NCBI GenBank assembly: GCA_051453625.1
Contig: JBOZIK010000001.1
Span: forward strand, 154,367,339 to 154,431,338
Source: Welwitschia mirabilis
Taxonomy: Eukaryota; Gnetophyta; Gnetopsida; Welwitschiales
Reading direction: 5' to 3'
DNA: 64,000 nucleotides
Under the pieces are notes generated by a model, which was given only the letters and a program-made list of their open reading frames with translations, made no database searches and was not told the DNA's origin. The position numbers were made by a program, and so were the translations under genes. Below, one piece after another: positions 11,417 to 21,680 of this stretch (positions are counted from its first letter, which is position 1; each line of letters starts with the position of its first letter).

Positions 11417-13298
11417 AATAAATAAAGGCTACTTATATTATCTTCGTAAGTTAAACTCTTAGATCATTCATTTTTATAGAAGTAATTCTTTCAAAAGCCT
11501 TTGATATTAAAGTGGTTCTAAGAATTAGTTCTATTTGAACTCTATTTTTGTATGTGAATACATCCCTAATAAATTTGTTAAAAATACATCTTAATGTTTA
11601 TTAATAACTATAATGTTATATTTTTCTTCTTTTCATATCTCTAGATCTAAGTTGTAATAGAAATATTTTATTATTAACTTTTATTTATCTCTTTCTTTAA
11701 TTTAACTTAATTAAGTGGTTTTTTATTAATTTTAGTTACACCTTAATGCGAATTTTTTTATTTACTTTAATTGTTCCTTTTCTATCTTTATAATGATTAT
11801 GACTTAATTTTTACCTAACTAATTAATGTTCATAACTCTATCATACTTTTTCAAATTAATAACTAATAAATATATGATCAAATCTTCCTGGCTCTATTCT
11901 AAGTTCTAGCACTTATTGACTTATTTTAGCTATGGATCCATTAGTAAATTTAAGTATTTCTTGAATTAGTACAAAATTTAATTTTTTACTTATCACTATT
12001 CAAACATAAATAAAATAATAAATTAATTCATAATCAATTATTATATCTATTTTTTTAATTATTCACAAAACCTTAACATTACTTATTGAACTTTAAGAAT
12101 AAAATTTTTTAATTCCTATTGCTACTTGGAGATTTTCATTTATGATAGTTTAGATTAATTTCCTTATTTATTTAAGCTTATTTGGTATTTTATTTTGTGT
12201 AGAAAAAATTTAAATGTGGTCCCTAGTATTTGTAACATTTTCATTCTTGAAAATATTGCACTTAACTTTTACTCTATTAGGGCCCTTTTTCTATGTTTAT
12301 TTTCCTAGAGTAATTATAATAGTTACTTGATATGGATCAAGTAAATCCCTATTTTGGCTAAGATGGCTAGAATTTACTATTTCTTATCTTTTATCTTGAT
12401 GTTTTTGAAAGGATTCATTTTTACTCCTCCTTGTATTTGAAATGATAATTACTTCTCTTTATCAACTAAAATTTAAAGGGACTCTTTCTCTTCTTGTCTT
12501 ATAGTCTATGCTAATGCATCTCAATAATATTATCACTTTATATTTCTTTAGATAAGTTCTTAACATAATATATACAACTTTTTAATTAATGGTAAGTAAG
12601 AAAAGATTACAAAACATTGAGCTTTAGTCTTCCTACCTAGGTTTGTATGCGAGACATATTAGAAGAGTTTTATGAATATAGGCTCATTTTCTAAAGCTAG
12701 ATATTAAAGTATAACTTTAGCTAATTAAAATTTTTTAAATTACATAAAAAACCAATTAATGTATATCTCCTTAAAAATATGAATAATTTTATCCCATATA
12801 ATCTTGTCATATTCTAATTTTTTTACTTTTATTTTTTACCATAGATTAAATTCTTCTTAAAGCATTTAAATTATCAAGGAAGTCTTCTTTATTTCATTGC
12901 ATTTAAGTATATCTACAAACATTTAAATGTTATTGAGATAAGCTTTTATCTTTATTATGTTTATACACCTTTTAAACTTTAGTGCATATAACCTCATGAA
13001 GCTTTAAATTAACTTCCTCATTCCTTCACTCTAAAATGTCCTTTCTTTAACATGGATTGGAAATTGTTGATTATATTATTACATGATTTGGACTAGAAAC
13101 TATTTAAATCAATTAATTGTAAAATTAGAATCTATATTAAGTTGCTTTATTATGCATGATCATTCATCAATATTTTATCATGGAATGGACATCCTTGCTT
13201 ATGATATTAATTAGATTTCATATTTTGATTATGATGTTATTTTCGCATCCTACCACCTAACATGTTTACAACCTATAAGAAAAATAATTTATCTCTTT
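11417..13298 (-). other. Probable gag-protease part of G1, not resolved
   Basis: The distance from the G1 primer site (26099-26110, rejoined across G2) to its RT is about 1.9 kb through this stretch, which is the space a Ty3 gag and protease would occupy. I could not identify a knuckle or DTG/DSG protease motif by eye. The assignment is by position only. Confidence 0.4.
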
Positions 13299-13736
13299 GA
13301 ATTATTATAATATTCAAAATTACTAAATTATGCTTGACTTTAAATTTTAATCAAAAACATTAGAAATTAAAGAATAATAAACTTGATAATATAGTAATTA
13401 GATAAAAATGAAGTATCTTTTTATTAATATAGTAGTAACTATAATATAATGATATTACCTCTACACCTTAATTCAGCCTTGAACTAATGGTTATAGGTAA
13501 AGATGTAAAATTTAATTTTAAGCCCCTCTTAGGCCCTCGAGGATCAGCCAAGGTTGTAATCAGTTACATCCACATAGTCTATCTACCCCCACATAATTTC
13601 ATAGACTTAATAACCAAAATGGGATATAATGTTAAAATTAAAGGTTGCACTTTTTTGTTACATAATAGTTTCATTTACTAACATATTAATCACTCTTAAT
13701 AAATACTTAATTACAAAGTGATTTTGGAATATGGCA
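13299..13736 (-). repeat. 3' LTR of G2, with adjoining polypurine tract
   Basis: Pairs with 25649-26068: shared blocks include cattagaaattaaa, aaaatgaagtatct, ccaaggttgt versus ttaaggttgt with cagctacatc, and actcttaataaata. Both carry a short open frame with KVVISYI (13487-13681, 25828-26034), which is LTR sequence and not a gene. Just inside (13737-13749), the minus strand reads AAGGAGGATAAAA, a plausible polypurine tract before the LTR start TGCCATATTCC. Confidence 0.82.
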
Positions 13737-14050
13737 TTTTATCCTCCTTAATTTCTCAGCTCTTACTTCTTACAGCTAAGGCCTTCTAGTGGATGGACCA
13801 CTTGTACCTACATTTACTATTTGTTTTTCATCCATCTCCATTACTATTTATACAATAATTTTTGATATAAAGATGAATTATGAATACATAAAAATAAACA
13901 TACAATATATAATAAGCCATTTTTCAATTAAATAACTAGGGAAATATTTATCTTATGAATTTTGTATTCTCCCATGTACTTTGATCATAATGATTCCATT
14001 TAATTAATTTTTTCTGATGGTCTTAATCTAGAGTTTTCAAGTATGGGTAT

Positions 14051-14700
14051 CTAGAATTTCCTTAGGTTGAATGTCAGATTTGGTTTTAGTAAGATGTATT
14101 TTAAATTAAGTGTATAATCTTTAATTCTATCTTCATGATATGATTTTAGTAAATAAACATGAAATACTACATGAACTTTGGATAACTTCGACAATAACTC
14201 TAGTTCATACACCAAATTTCCAATTATTTTCATGATTCTGAATGGAGTACAATATCAAAGGAGTAACTTGTTGTACTTTCTAATCTTCATAAAATTATTT
14301 TTTGGTTTAACTCATAAGAGGACCTAACCTCATACTTGAAAAATTCTTTTTAAACTCTTTTAATCGTAGAATTTCTAATATACATCTTGAGTTTCCTATA
14401 GTTACCTCTTCATTTGATTTATAATATTTTCCATTAATTTTACTTTAGAGTTTTTCATTCTTATTTATCTTTATACTAAATATAATTATGTTAATATGTT
14501 GGAACAAAGTTTGTCATAGATGGCTTCAAATTGTGGACATTATATGGGTGTCTAAAAGGTTTGGTTATATACAAATTCTATTAAATATAGGCAGCTCTTC
14601 TAGTTTCTAGGCTTTTTGCTACATAACACAATAAAGTATCTTCTAGGATTTGATTAATCATTTTGGTCTATCCATCTTTTTTAGGGTAGCAAGTGATGCT
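14051..14700 (-). pseudogene. G2 integrase, catalytic tail and C-terminal domain
   Basis: Minus-strand Ty3 integrase. Around 14690-14640 the frame reads YPKKDG-stop-TKMINQILEDTL, a decayed HPQTDGQTERVNQxLEDML block, followed by HPYNVHNLKPSM near the family YQSSIGMSPFEALYG region. The C-terminal 14233-14051 is open for 60 codons and reads IIGNLVYELELL, KVHVVFHVYLLKSY, matching the GPVAYxLxLP and IHPVFHVSxLKxY blocks that end chromovirus-type Ty3 integrases. No chromodomain was recognised after it. Integrase is followed by about 0.3 kb and then the 3' LTR, the usual layout. Confidence 0.85.
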
Positions 14701-15399
14701 AAACTAAAGCTTGGTTTTACAATGATGGAAAAAATCTCTATTAGAATTCTAATAAGAACTTAGAATCTAGATTCGACATAATGACCTATGATGCTTCATG
14801 TCTTCTAATGATTTTCCTATATGAAATACAAGGATAATTATTCTATAGGGTTTGTGCTTTTAACAAGAATAAAATACACCATTTTGGTTAACACATCAAT
14901 GTAAATAAAAATAGGTTATGATATCTTTTGATAAGTGATAAATCTATGATAAATTTTATTGTGATTTCCTCCCATCTTCATTTAGTAATACCAATAGTTA
15001 AAGAGGTTCCACTAGTCTTTCTTATTTATTTTTCACTCATTGATAGACTAGGAATATCTTGATGTATTCTATCAAATCTTATTTTATCCTTATTTATAAC
15101 TAACATTTTCTTAACGTGTAATAATTTAATACAAACCTGTTTATCTTGCATAGAATACTTAATGCATTTTCAACATTAGTATCCTTATCCATTCACCTTA
15201 AGAATTACATAATCCCATCTTTTTTAATAGATTATCATCTTGTAAGATTGAAAAGATATATATGTTTTAACCTTCTTGTAATAGATGAATTATTTCTCTT
15301 TCCTTTAGGTATCTAATAAGATTGGAAATAACTATGGTGTTAAGTATAAACCACATGTAGCTTAACTAATGTACTACTTTGTTTTATTTTTTAGTGCAT

Positions 15400-15915
15400 A
15401 TTGGAGGTTGGAATTACATTTTGGAGTAAAATCGAAGGTTATTGTAGATTTTATTAGGTTTGTGAGTGGAGATATCAACTGAGATTATTCTAAAATGAAT
15501 CTTTGATAGAATCCTATTAATCCCAAAGACTTCAAAATTTTGTTAAATTTTTCAGCTTAGGCCATTCTTTAACTATTCGGATTTTTATAATATATGTTGT
15601 AATTCCCTATTTAGAGATTATATACTCCAAGAAGTTTACTTCTATTTAAAAGAAGTTATACTTACTTAGTTTAGCCTAGAAATTGTGATATTACAATAAT
15701 TGTAAAAATTTACTGAGATGGTTTACATGTGTCTTTCTATTATTTTAATAGAATATAATGTTATCCAAGAGTATTACCACAAATTTATTAAAGCATAACT
15801 AAACAATAACTTTCATTATGCTCATAAAAGTTTCTAGTGCATCAGTGAGTCTCAATGGCATCAACATAAATTCACAGTATCCTTATCTTATTCAAAATGT
15901 TGTCTTGTGAATATC
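15400..15915 (-). pseudogene. G2 reverse transcriptase, palm to connection
   Basis: Read downward on the minus strand: DIHKTTF at 15915, GYCEFMLMPLRLTDALETFM (the family GHYEFxVMPFGLTNAPATFM), then FVVILLDNIIFY at 15771-15748 (family FVVVFLDDILVYS), HVNHLSKFLQLL, AKLSKYNFF, and at 15540-15497 LKSLGLIGFYQRF followed by SPLTNLIK (family VRSFLGLAGYYRRF and PLTxLTKK). The catalytic LDDI is LDNI. Stops interrupt nearly every block, but their order and spacing are normal. Fingers should lie above 15915, toward the gap at 16608. Confidence 0.87.
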
Positions 15916-16203
15916 TTATTCTTTAATTCTTATTTAATGGTATCCTAATCTAAAGTTAATTTTTGAAAAGTATTCTAATCCCTTTAATTGATCTAGAAGA
16001 TTATTAATTCTTAATATGAAATATTTATACACCATTATTCTTTTTGGCAAATAAGACAAGGAAATCTCAATAAGATACACTTGAATGAATTTTTTCTTGT
16101 AATAATAGTTGTTCTACTTGCATTTTTACCTCTTTGAGTTGTATCACTAAGAATTTATATGGGAATTTTACCATAGTTGTGCTCTAGGAATTAAATTAAT
16201 AGT

Positions 16204-16294
16204 ATGTTTATATCTTGTTTGGGTGGTAGAGTTATTGTTTCTTTAAATATATGTTTATATCTTGTTTGGGTGGTAGAGTTATTGTTTCTTTAAA
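16204..16294 (+). repeat. 47-bp tandem duplication
   Basis: The stretch starting atgtttatatcttgttt at 16204 is repeated, essentially without change, from 16251. Two identical copies inside otherwise strongly decayed pol sequence mean the duplication is recent, or that it is a read-joining artefact. Confidence 0.9.
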
Positions 16295-16607
16295 TACTTT
16301 AATAAATTATTATAGTCCTTTTGAAATAACATATTGTAAATGTATAGTCTCTCATTTGATTATTACCAAGAACAACTATCTCTGAGCTGCTACTTTTATA
16401 ATTTATTTTTTAATTATTAAGAAAATTTTCTTATTCTTTCTCTTTCTCTTAAGTATTTAATCCCTGAATGAAGATGGAACTCTTAGGGTTCTTTGATAAA
16501 AAATTATTCTGATATTACAGTTAATTAGAAAAAGCATCTATAAGATGACTTCATAATTGTCAATGGTAAGGATACAAAACTTATCTCTAGCTATTAGTCC
16601 TTCTATT

Positions 16608-17317
16608 NNNNNNNNNNNNNNNNNNNNNNNNNNNNNNNNNNNNNNNNNNNNNNNNNNNNNNNNNNNNNNNNNNNNNNNNNNNNNNNNNNNNNNNNNNNNN
16701 NNNNNNNNNNNNNNNNNNNNNNNNNNNNNNNNNNNNNNNNNNNNNNNNNNNNNNNNNNNNNNNNNNNNNNNNNNNNNNNNNNNNNNNNNNNNNNNNNNNN
16801 NNNNNNNNNNNNNNNNNNNNNNNNNNNNNNNNNNNNNNNNNNNNNNNNNNNNNNNNNNNNNNNNNNNNNNNNNNNNNNNNNNNNNNNNNNNNNNNNNNNN
16901 NNNNNNNNNNNNNNNNNNNNNNNNNNNNNNNNNNNNNNNNNNNNNNNNNNNNNNNNNNNNNNNNNNNNNNNNNNNNNNNNNNNNNNNNNNNNNNNNNNNN
17001 NNNNNNNNNNNNNNNNNNNNNNNNNNNNNNNNNNNNNNNNNNNNNNNNNNNNNNNNNNNNNNNNNNNNNNNNNNNNNNNNNNNNNNNNNNNNNNNNNNNN
17101 NNNNNNNNNNNNNNNNNNNNNNNNNNNNNNNNNNNNNNNNNNNNNNNNNNNNNNNNNNNNNNNNNNNNNNNNNNNNNNNNNNNNNNNNNNNNNNNNNNNN
17201 NNNNNNNNNNNNNNNNNNNNNNNNNNNNNNNNNNNNNNNNNNNNNNNNNNNNNNNNNNNNNNNNNNNNNNNNNNNNNNNNNNNNNNNNNNNNNNNNNNNN
17301 NNNNNNNNNNNNNNNNN
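16608..17317. other. Assembly gap, 710 N
   Basis: Unknown bases inside G2. Both flanks carry ttctatt, suggesting a pyrimidine-rich simple repeat at the break. Ty3 RT fingers and protease of G2 would be expected here. Confidence 0.95.
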
Positions 17318-18639
17318 CTTCTATTCTATTCTATAAGAGGGTGTTTATTCCTCCTATTTTCATGGAGGATTTTAATTTTTAAAAATGGATAACATTTAAT
17401 TTTTTAAATAAAGAAGGGGAGATGAAATTATGAGAAGCATCATTTTCAATTAAAAACAAAATTAGAAATATCTAAGATTGATTTTGAGTAGGGGTTATAA
17501 TACTAGGGGCTTAGATGGACAGTCCCTAGCTATGTGGCTTTTATTTTTTACATGGGTTTAATTTTTTTTGATATTCATCCCTTTTGTTTGTCTTGTTTGA
17601 TTTTGGGCTACCTATTATCTTTTGTAACCAAGTAGTATTTTGTTTTCCTATAAGAGTTCTCAGTGGATTTAACTTCCAAGATGTGGAAAATGCTTTGGAC
17701 TTTGGGTGGAAGTGTTTTAATAAAACTATTAATGAGCTACATTTATGATAAATTTTTCTAGTACTTTATAAGGCATTAGAGCTTTGACCAATTCTCATCC
17801 AATATAAGCTTTCCTAGATGTAAGCATTGAAATTTAACTATTTTATCTTCAATAAAGTCATTAGGAATAACCTTATTTTTAGGTTCCTCTATAAAAAATT
17901 TTCCAAGTAATTCTATGATTAAAATTTTATTAGCATAAAATCCATCATTCTTATGCATTTTCAATGAGGAATGTATCAGCATAGATGCATCTTCTTTTTA
18001 ATAATGTACCATAAAAGGTAAAGAATTTTTCTTTTTATTGAAGCCATGACATGGCTTCCTCACTAGTCCTTGCTTTGCTCTTATAGATTTGCAATTAGAT
18101 CATTTTTGGAATTTTATCACTCTCTCTTTCTTCTAATATTAGATAATTTTCTTAGTTAAACAGGAATGCTTGAAGATTAGATTTTGTGTTTATTAGCTTG
18201 ATTTTTAAACTTTGAATATCAATCTATTCAGTAAAAGAATTTTATTTGGAAGTGGAAGGTTGTTCTATTGGTATTTATAGATCATGCTACATTGGGTATT
18301 TCTGTTGTTTCAAGCATGAAAGGAGTAAGTCATTTTTATTATAAAGTCCTTAATTCTATGAGTAAACCTTATTTAATTAGTTCTTAATAGTATCTATGTG
18401 AGAATTAACTCTCTACTCCATGACTCTTCAATGTATTTTACATCTCCCTTTTATCGTCACCCTTTTTATGGATTTTATTGGCCTTTAAATAGGTTTACTT
18501 TTTAAAGGTTATTCTACAACTATTATGATGGTTAATTAAAATTTGATAACTATTGAAATTAATTGGAAACTTGCATAACCATCATAATTATTATAACTAT
18601 GAGAATGATGGGAATTGTGATGTCAGGTTTTTAAGTAGA
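17318..18639. other. Unassigned interior of G2
   Basis: No recognisable domain. A minus-strand open frame of 68 codons at 17776-17982 (contains KVIPNDFIEDKIVKFQCLHLGK) matches nothing I know. It is as likely chance as a fragment of gag. Confidence 0.35.
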
Positions 18640-20204
18640 TAAGTATGACATTAGATCTAGTAGTAGGTTTTTATAATGATAGGCCTCAGAAAAGGTTAGT
18701 ACGATGTTGTTCTTGGGGGAGAAGAAAGTGTAATGTTACACATAGGTATGGTTTCTATGATGATAGGCTTGAGAAAATGCAAGTACAACATTAGGGTTAG
18801 GGGATAAGCAAGTTGACATTAGCTTTTATTGGTCAAGTGCAACATCAAGCCTTTGTAAGTTACGTACAACATCAAACTTTAATTGTGACATCAGACTTAT
18901 ATGACTAAGTATGAGATCATACTTTAGTTAACCAATTACAATATTGGATCTCCCTAGATTAAGCGCAATGTTGGACTCTAATTATAATGTTAGACTTTTG
19001 TAATCAAGTGTGACATTAAACTTTAATTGTCTAAGTATGAAGTTGGTCCTTTATGGGCCAAGTGCAATGTAAATCTATAATTATGATTTTAAACTTTTAT
19101 AACTAAGTATGACATTAGATTTTAGTTAGCTAAGTATGACCTCAGGCTTCTATTGATCAAGTATAATATTAGTCTTCAATTAGCTAAGTGTGACATTAAG
19201 TTTCTATTGGGCAAGTATGACATTAAGCTTTGGTAGGTAAAGTATGACGTCATACCTCTAGAGGATCAAGTGTAATGTTAAGATTCAGTCAACTAAGTAA
19301 AACATTAGAATTTCATTAGATAAGTGCAACATCAAATTTTGGTCATTCAATTATGACATTAATATTTCATTGGGCATGTGTATATGAAGTATAACATTAG
19401 GTCTTTGAGGGGTCAAGTATAACATTAAGCTCTAGTTGGCCAAGTGTGACATTAAGCTTCTGTTAGGTAAGTATGACATTAGGCTTTGGTCAACTAAGTC
19501 CAATTTTAGGCTTTTAGTAAAAGGAAAGGAAAAAAGTATAACATTAGGCTCTAATTGGCCAACTGCACATTGGGCTTCTATTGGATAAGTATGACTTTCA
19601 GCTTTGATTAGTTAGTATAACATTAAATTTCTATTGGGTCATTATGACATTAAGATTCTATTAGTCAAGAATGATATTTAGCATCTAACAGGTCAAGTAT
19701 GTCATTAGGATTTAGTTGGCTAATTATGACATAAAGCCTCTGAGACTCAACTACAACATCAATATCTAGTCAATCAAGTGTGACATTAAGTTTTATTACA
19801 TAAGTATGATGTTGAGCTTTAGTTGACTAAGTATAACATCAGGCCTGTAGGGGATCAAGTGCATTATTAGGCTTTAATTGGCCAAGTATGATGTCAGGAT
19901 TCCATTTAGTAAGTGTGACATCAGGCTTCAATAGATTAAGCACAACATCAAACCTGGAGGATCAAGTATGATTTTAGGCTATAGTCAGCTAAGTTAACCT
20001 CAGGTTTTCTAAAGTAACTGTGATATTAGAATATAATCCTTCAAGTATGACATTGAGCTTTCTAGCAATTGTGACATTGGAGGTGGATCCCCTCAAGTGT
20101 AACATTAAGTTTTTTAACTAACTATAACACTGGATGTGGGGTTCTTTAAGTGCAATGTTAAGTTTCTTATGTAACTATGACATTGAAGGTGGGTTACTTC
20201 AAGT
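18640..20204 (+). repeat. 27-bp minisatellite, about 55-58 decayed units
   Basis: Successive units begin aagt(a/g)(t/c)(g/a)acatta(g/a)gctt and end in a gg(c/t)c or act-like tail. From about 18810 on, the interval between starts is 27 bp with few exceptions (28 or 18 bp). The earliest part (18640-18810) is longer and contains a repeated atgatagg block. Differences between units are mostly CG versus TG or CA: tgacgtca is intact once at 19245-19252, with tgatgtca, tgacatca and tgacatta elsewhere. So the ancestral unit probably carried TGACGTCA. A multiple of three would allow a 9-residue coding repeat, but stops occur in the frames examined. Confidence 0.88.
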
Positions 20205-21522
20205 GTGATATTTTCATAGCAAAATTAACATTCTAAGCAATTAAAATGGATTAATTTATCATAGGGAGAAATATTAAATTAATTATTTTACTACATATTA
20301 GTGTTTTCTATCATTTTTATTATTTTTCATGAAATTATGTGCTTCTCTTATCATTAGTAGATTAGTTAGTGCCTTTTGAAAACCCATATAAAACCTAATG
20401 ATCTTTTAACATTTAGGACTATCGGCATAGCTTACCTTCTATGGCTAAAGGATGAAAAAGTCATGTTCTTATATCTTCTTAGGAAATTAAATTTATTGCA
20501 CTTATGGGCTAAGTCGGAAATAAATTAGATTTAACCTTAAACTTTAGCAACACATGGTAGAAGTATAAAGTAGTATGTTACAATGACATGTGGTGACAAT
20601 AAGGATGAATAAAAACATGACATAACATCTATTGACAGCATTACTAGGAGTAAAAAATACACATCATTATCATGTTTTCATATGAAGAAAAAGCATATTT
20701 CTTTGTGGCTACATGTCAAACACATTTGTAACTCCCTCCTTACATAACATGCTTAAGTAACTCCCCTTATGTAACCATCACATATTACATAATACAATAC
20801 CCAGCGCAATGATAACTTAGACTCTAAGATCGTTTCCTCATCTATAAAAGGGGCTAAAGTACCCATTGTAAACATATTTTAGTTGGATTGACATGGGAAG
20901 GACTTGGAGGCTAGGATGTTATGGCACTCTAATCATCTTATTAGGGGTGAAATGGTCCATGGCTAGTTGACGAATTTTCCTTTTTCTCCTCTTTCAATGA
21001 TGTAATGGATATTTATTTTATTTTAATATAAGAATTAATTTAAGCCCTTTCATCATTAATGCACAAAAGTCATTTTGTATTAGTAATATTCAGGTAGGAT
21101 CAATTTTAGAATTAATTTAAACTCTTTAATTATTATTACATATTAATTTAACATTATTAATATTTAGATAGAACTAATTTTAAGTGTATTTCATATTTTC
21201 ATTGTTATTACACATTAACTTCACACTAGCAATATTTAGGTGAAGCTTGCTTAATATTTAAGTTTTAGGATATAAGAATCATTGGAGAAAAGGAGGAGAC
21301 TTGGATGAATCCCTAAATCCTTAGAGCATTTTTGTGCCCTTGCATAACCGATCAAAGATCACTTGTTTCTTTTTAACTTCAAATTTTATATTGGTTTTTA
21401 TTACAAGATAGATTGAAGCTTGTACATCTTGATTTAATTTATCTCATATATTCTTGTGAAAGAATGATAGCTAAGTAAAAACTTAGCTTAGCTTAAATCC
21501 AATTCATTATACTACAATAAAC
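20205..21522 (+). mobile_element. Solo-LTR-like insertion inside the minisatellite
   Basis: The minisatellite pattern stops after ttcaagtg at 20198-20205 and resumes with tgtaacatcatg at 21523. The 1.3 kb between has no repeat pattern, begins tgatatt and ends ataaaca, and contains a strong TATA motif (20843-20850) about midway, followed by a pyrimidine-rich stretch and a TATTTATTTTATTTT A/T-rich block near 21010. This is the build of an LTR lying on the plus strand. I found no partner LTR and no clean target duplication, so a solo LTR is the best guess. Confidence 0.55.
20843..20850 (+). promoter_or_regulatory. TATA box of the solo-LTR-like block
   Basis: tataaaag within ctcatctataaaaggggc, a near-consensus plant TATA context, followed about 30-40 bases on by a plausible start region. 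Confidence 0.55.
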
Positions 21523-21600
21523 ATGTAACATCATGTTTCTAGGAAACTATGACATTGGAGGTAGAATCCGTGACTATGACATTGAGTTTGTAAACTATAG
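21523..21600 (+). repeat. Minisatellite, distal fragment
   Basis: Continues the pattern of 20000-20200 (tatgacattgga(a/g)gt(g/a)g and related units) after the inserted block, then fades out. Confidence 0.75.
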
Positions 21601-21671
21601 TTAAAATAGAATCTTCACCTTGGATTAACTAGACTATGGTAAAGGACCCATTTAATCCTAGGTATTTTATT

Positions 21672-21680
21672 ATAAATAGA
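21672..21680 (+). promoter_or_regulatory. TATA box just downstream of the minisatellite
   Basis: tataaatag followed by acattaacc and a CT-rich stretch with cactcatttcacaca, resembling a plant LTR core promoter on the plus strand. If real, the minisatellite is its upstream (U3-like) region. Confidence 0.45.

Noticed and set aside
13487-13681. Small frame with KVVISYI, similar to one at 25828-26034
   Set aside because: Both lie in the paired G2 LTRs; the likeness shows LTR homology and not a gene family.
16557-17336. Open frame of 259 codons
   Set aside because: Almost all of it is N; only about 20 real codons at the ends.
18640-20204. CRISPR-like array
   Set aside because: Units are directly adjacent with no unique spacers, in plant DNA with retroelements; it is a minisatellite.
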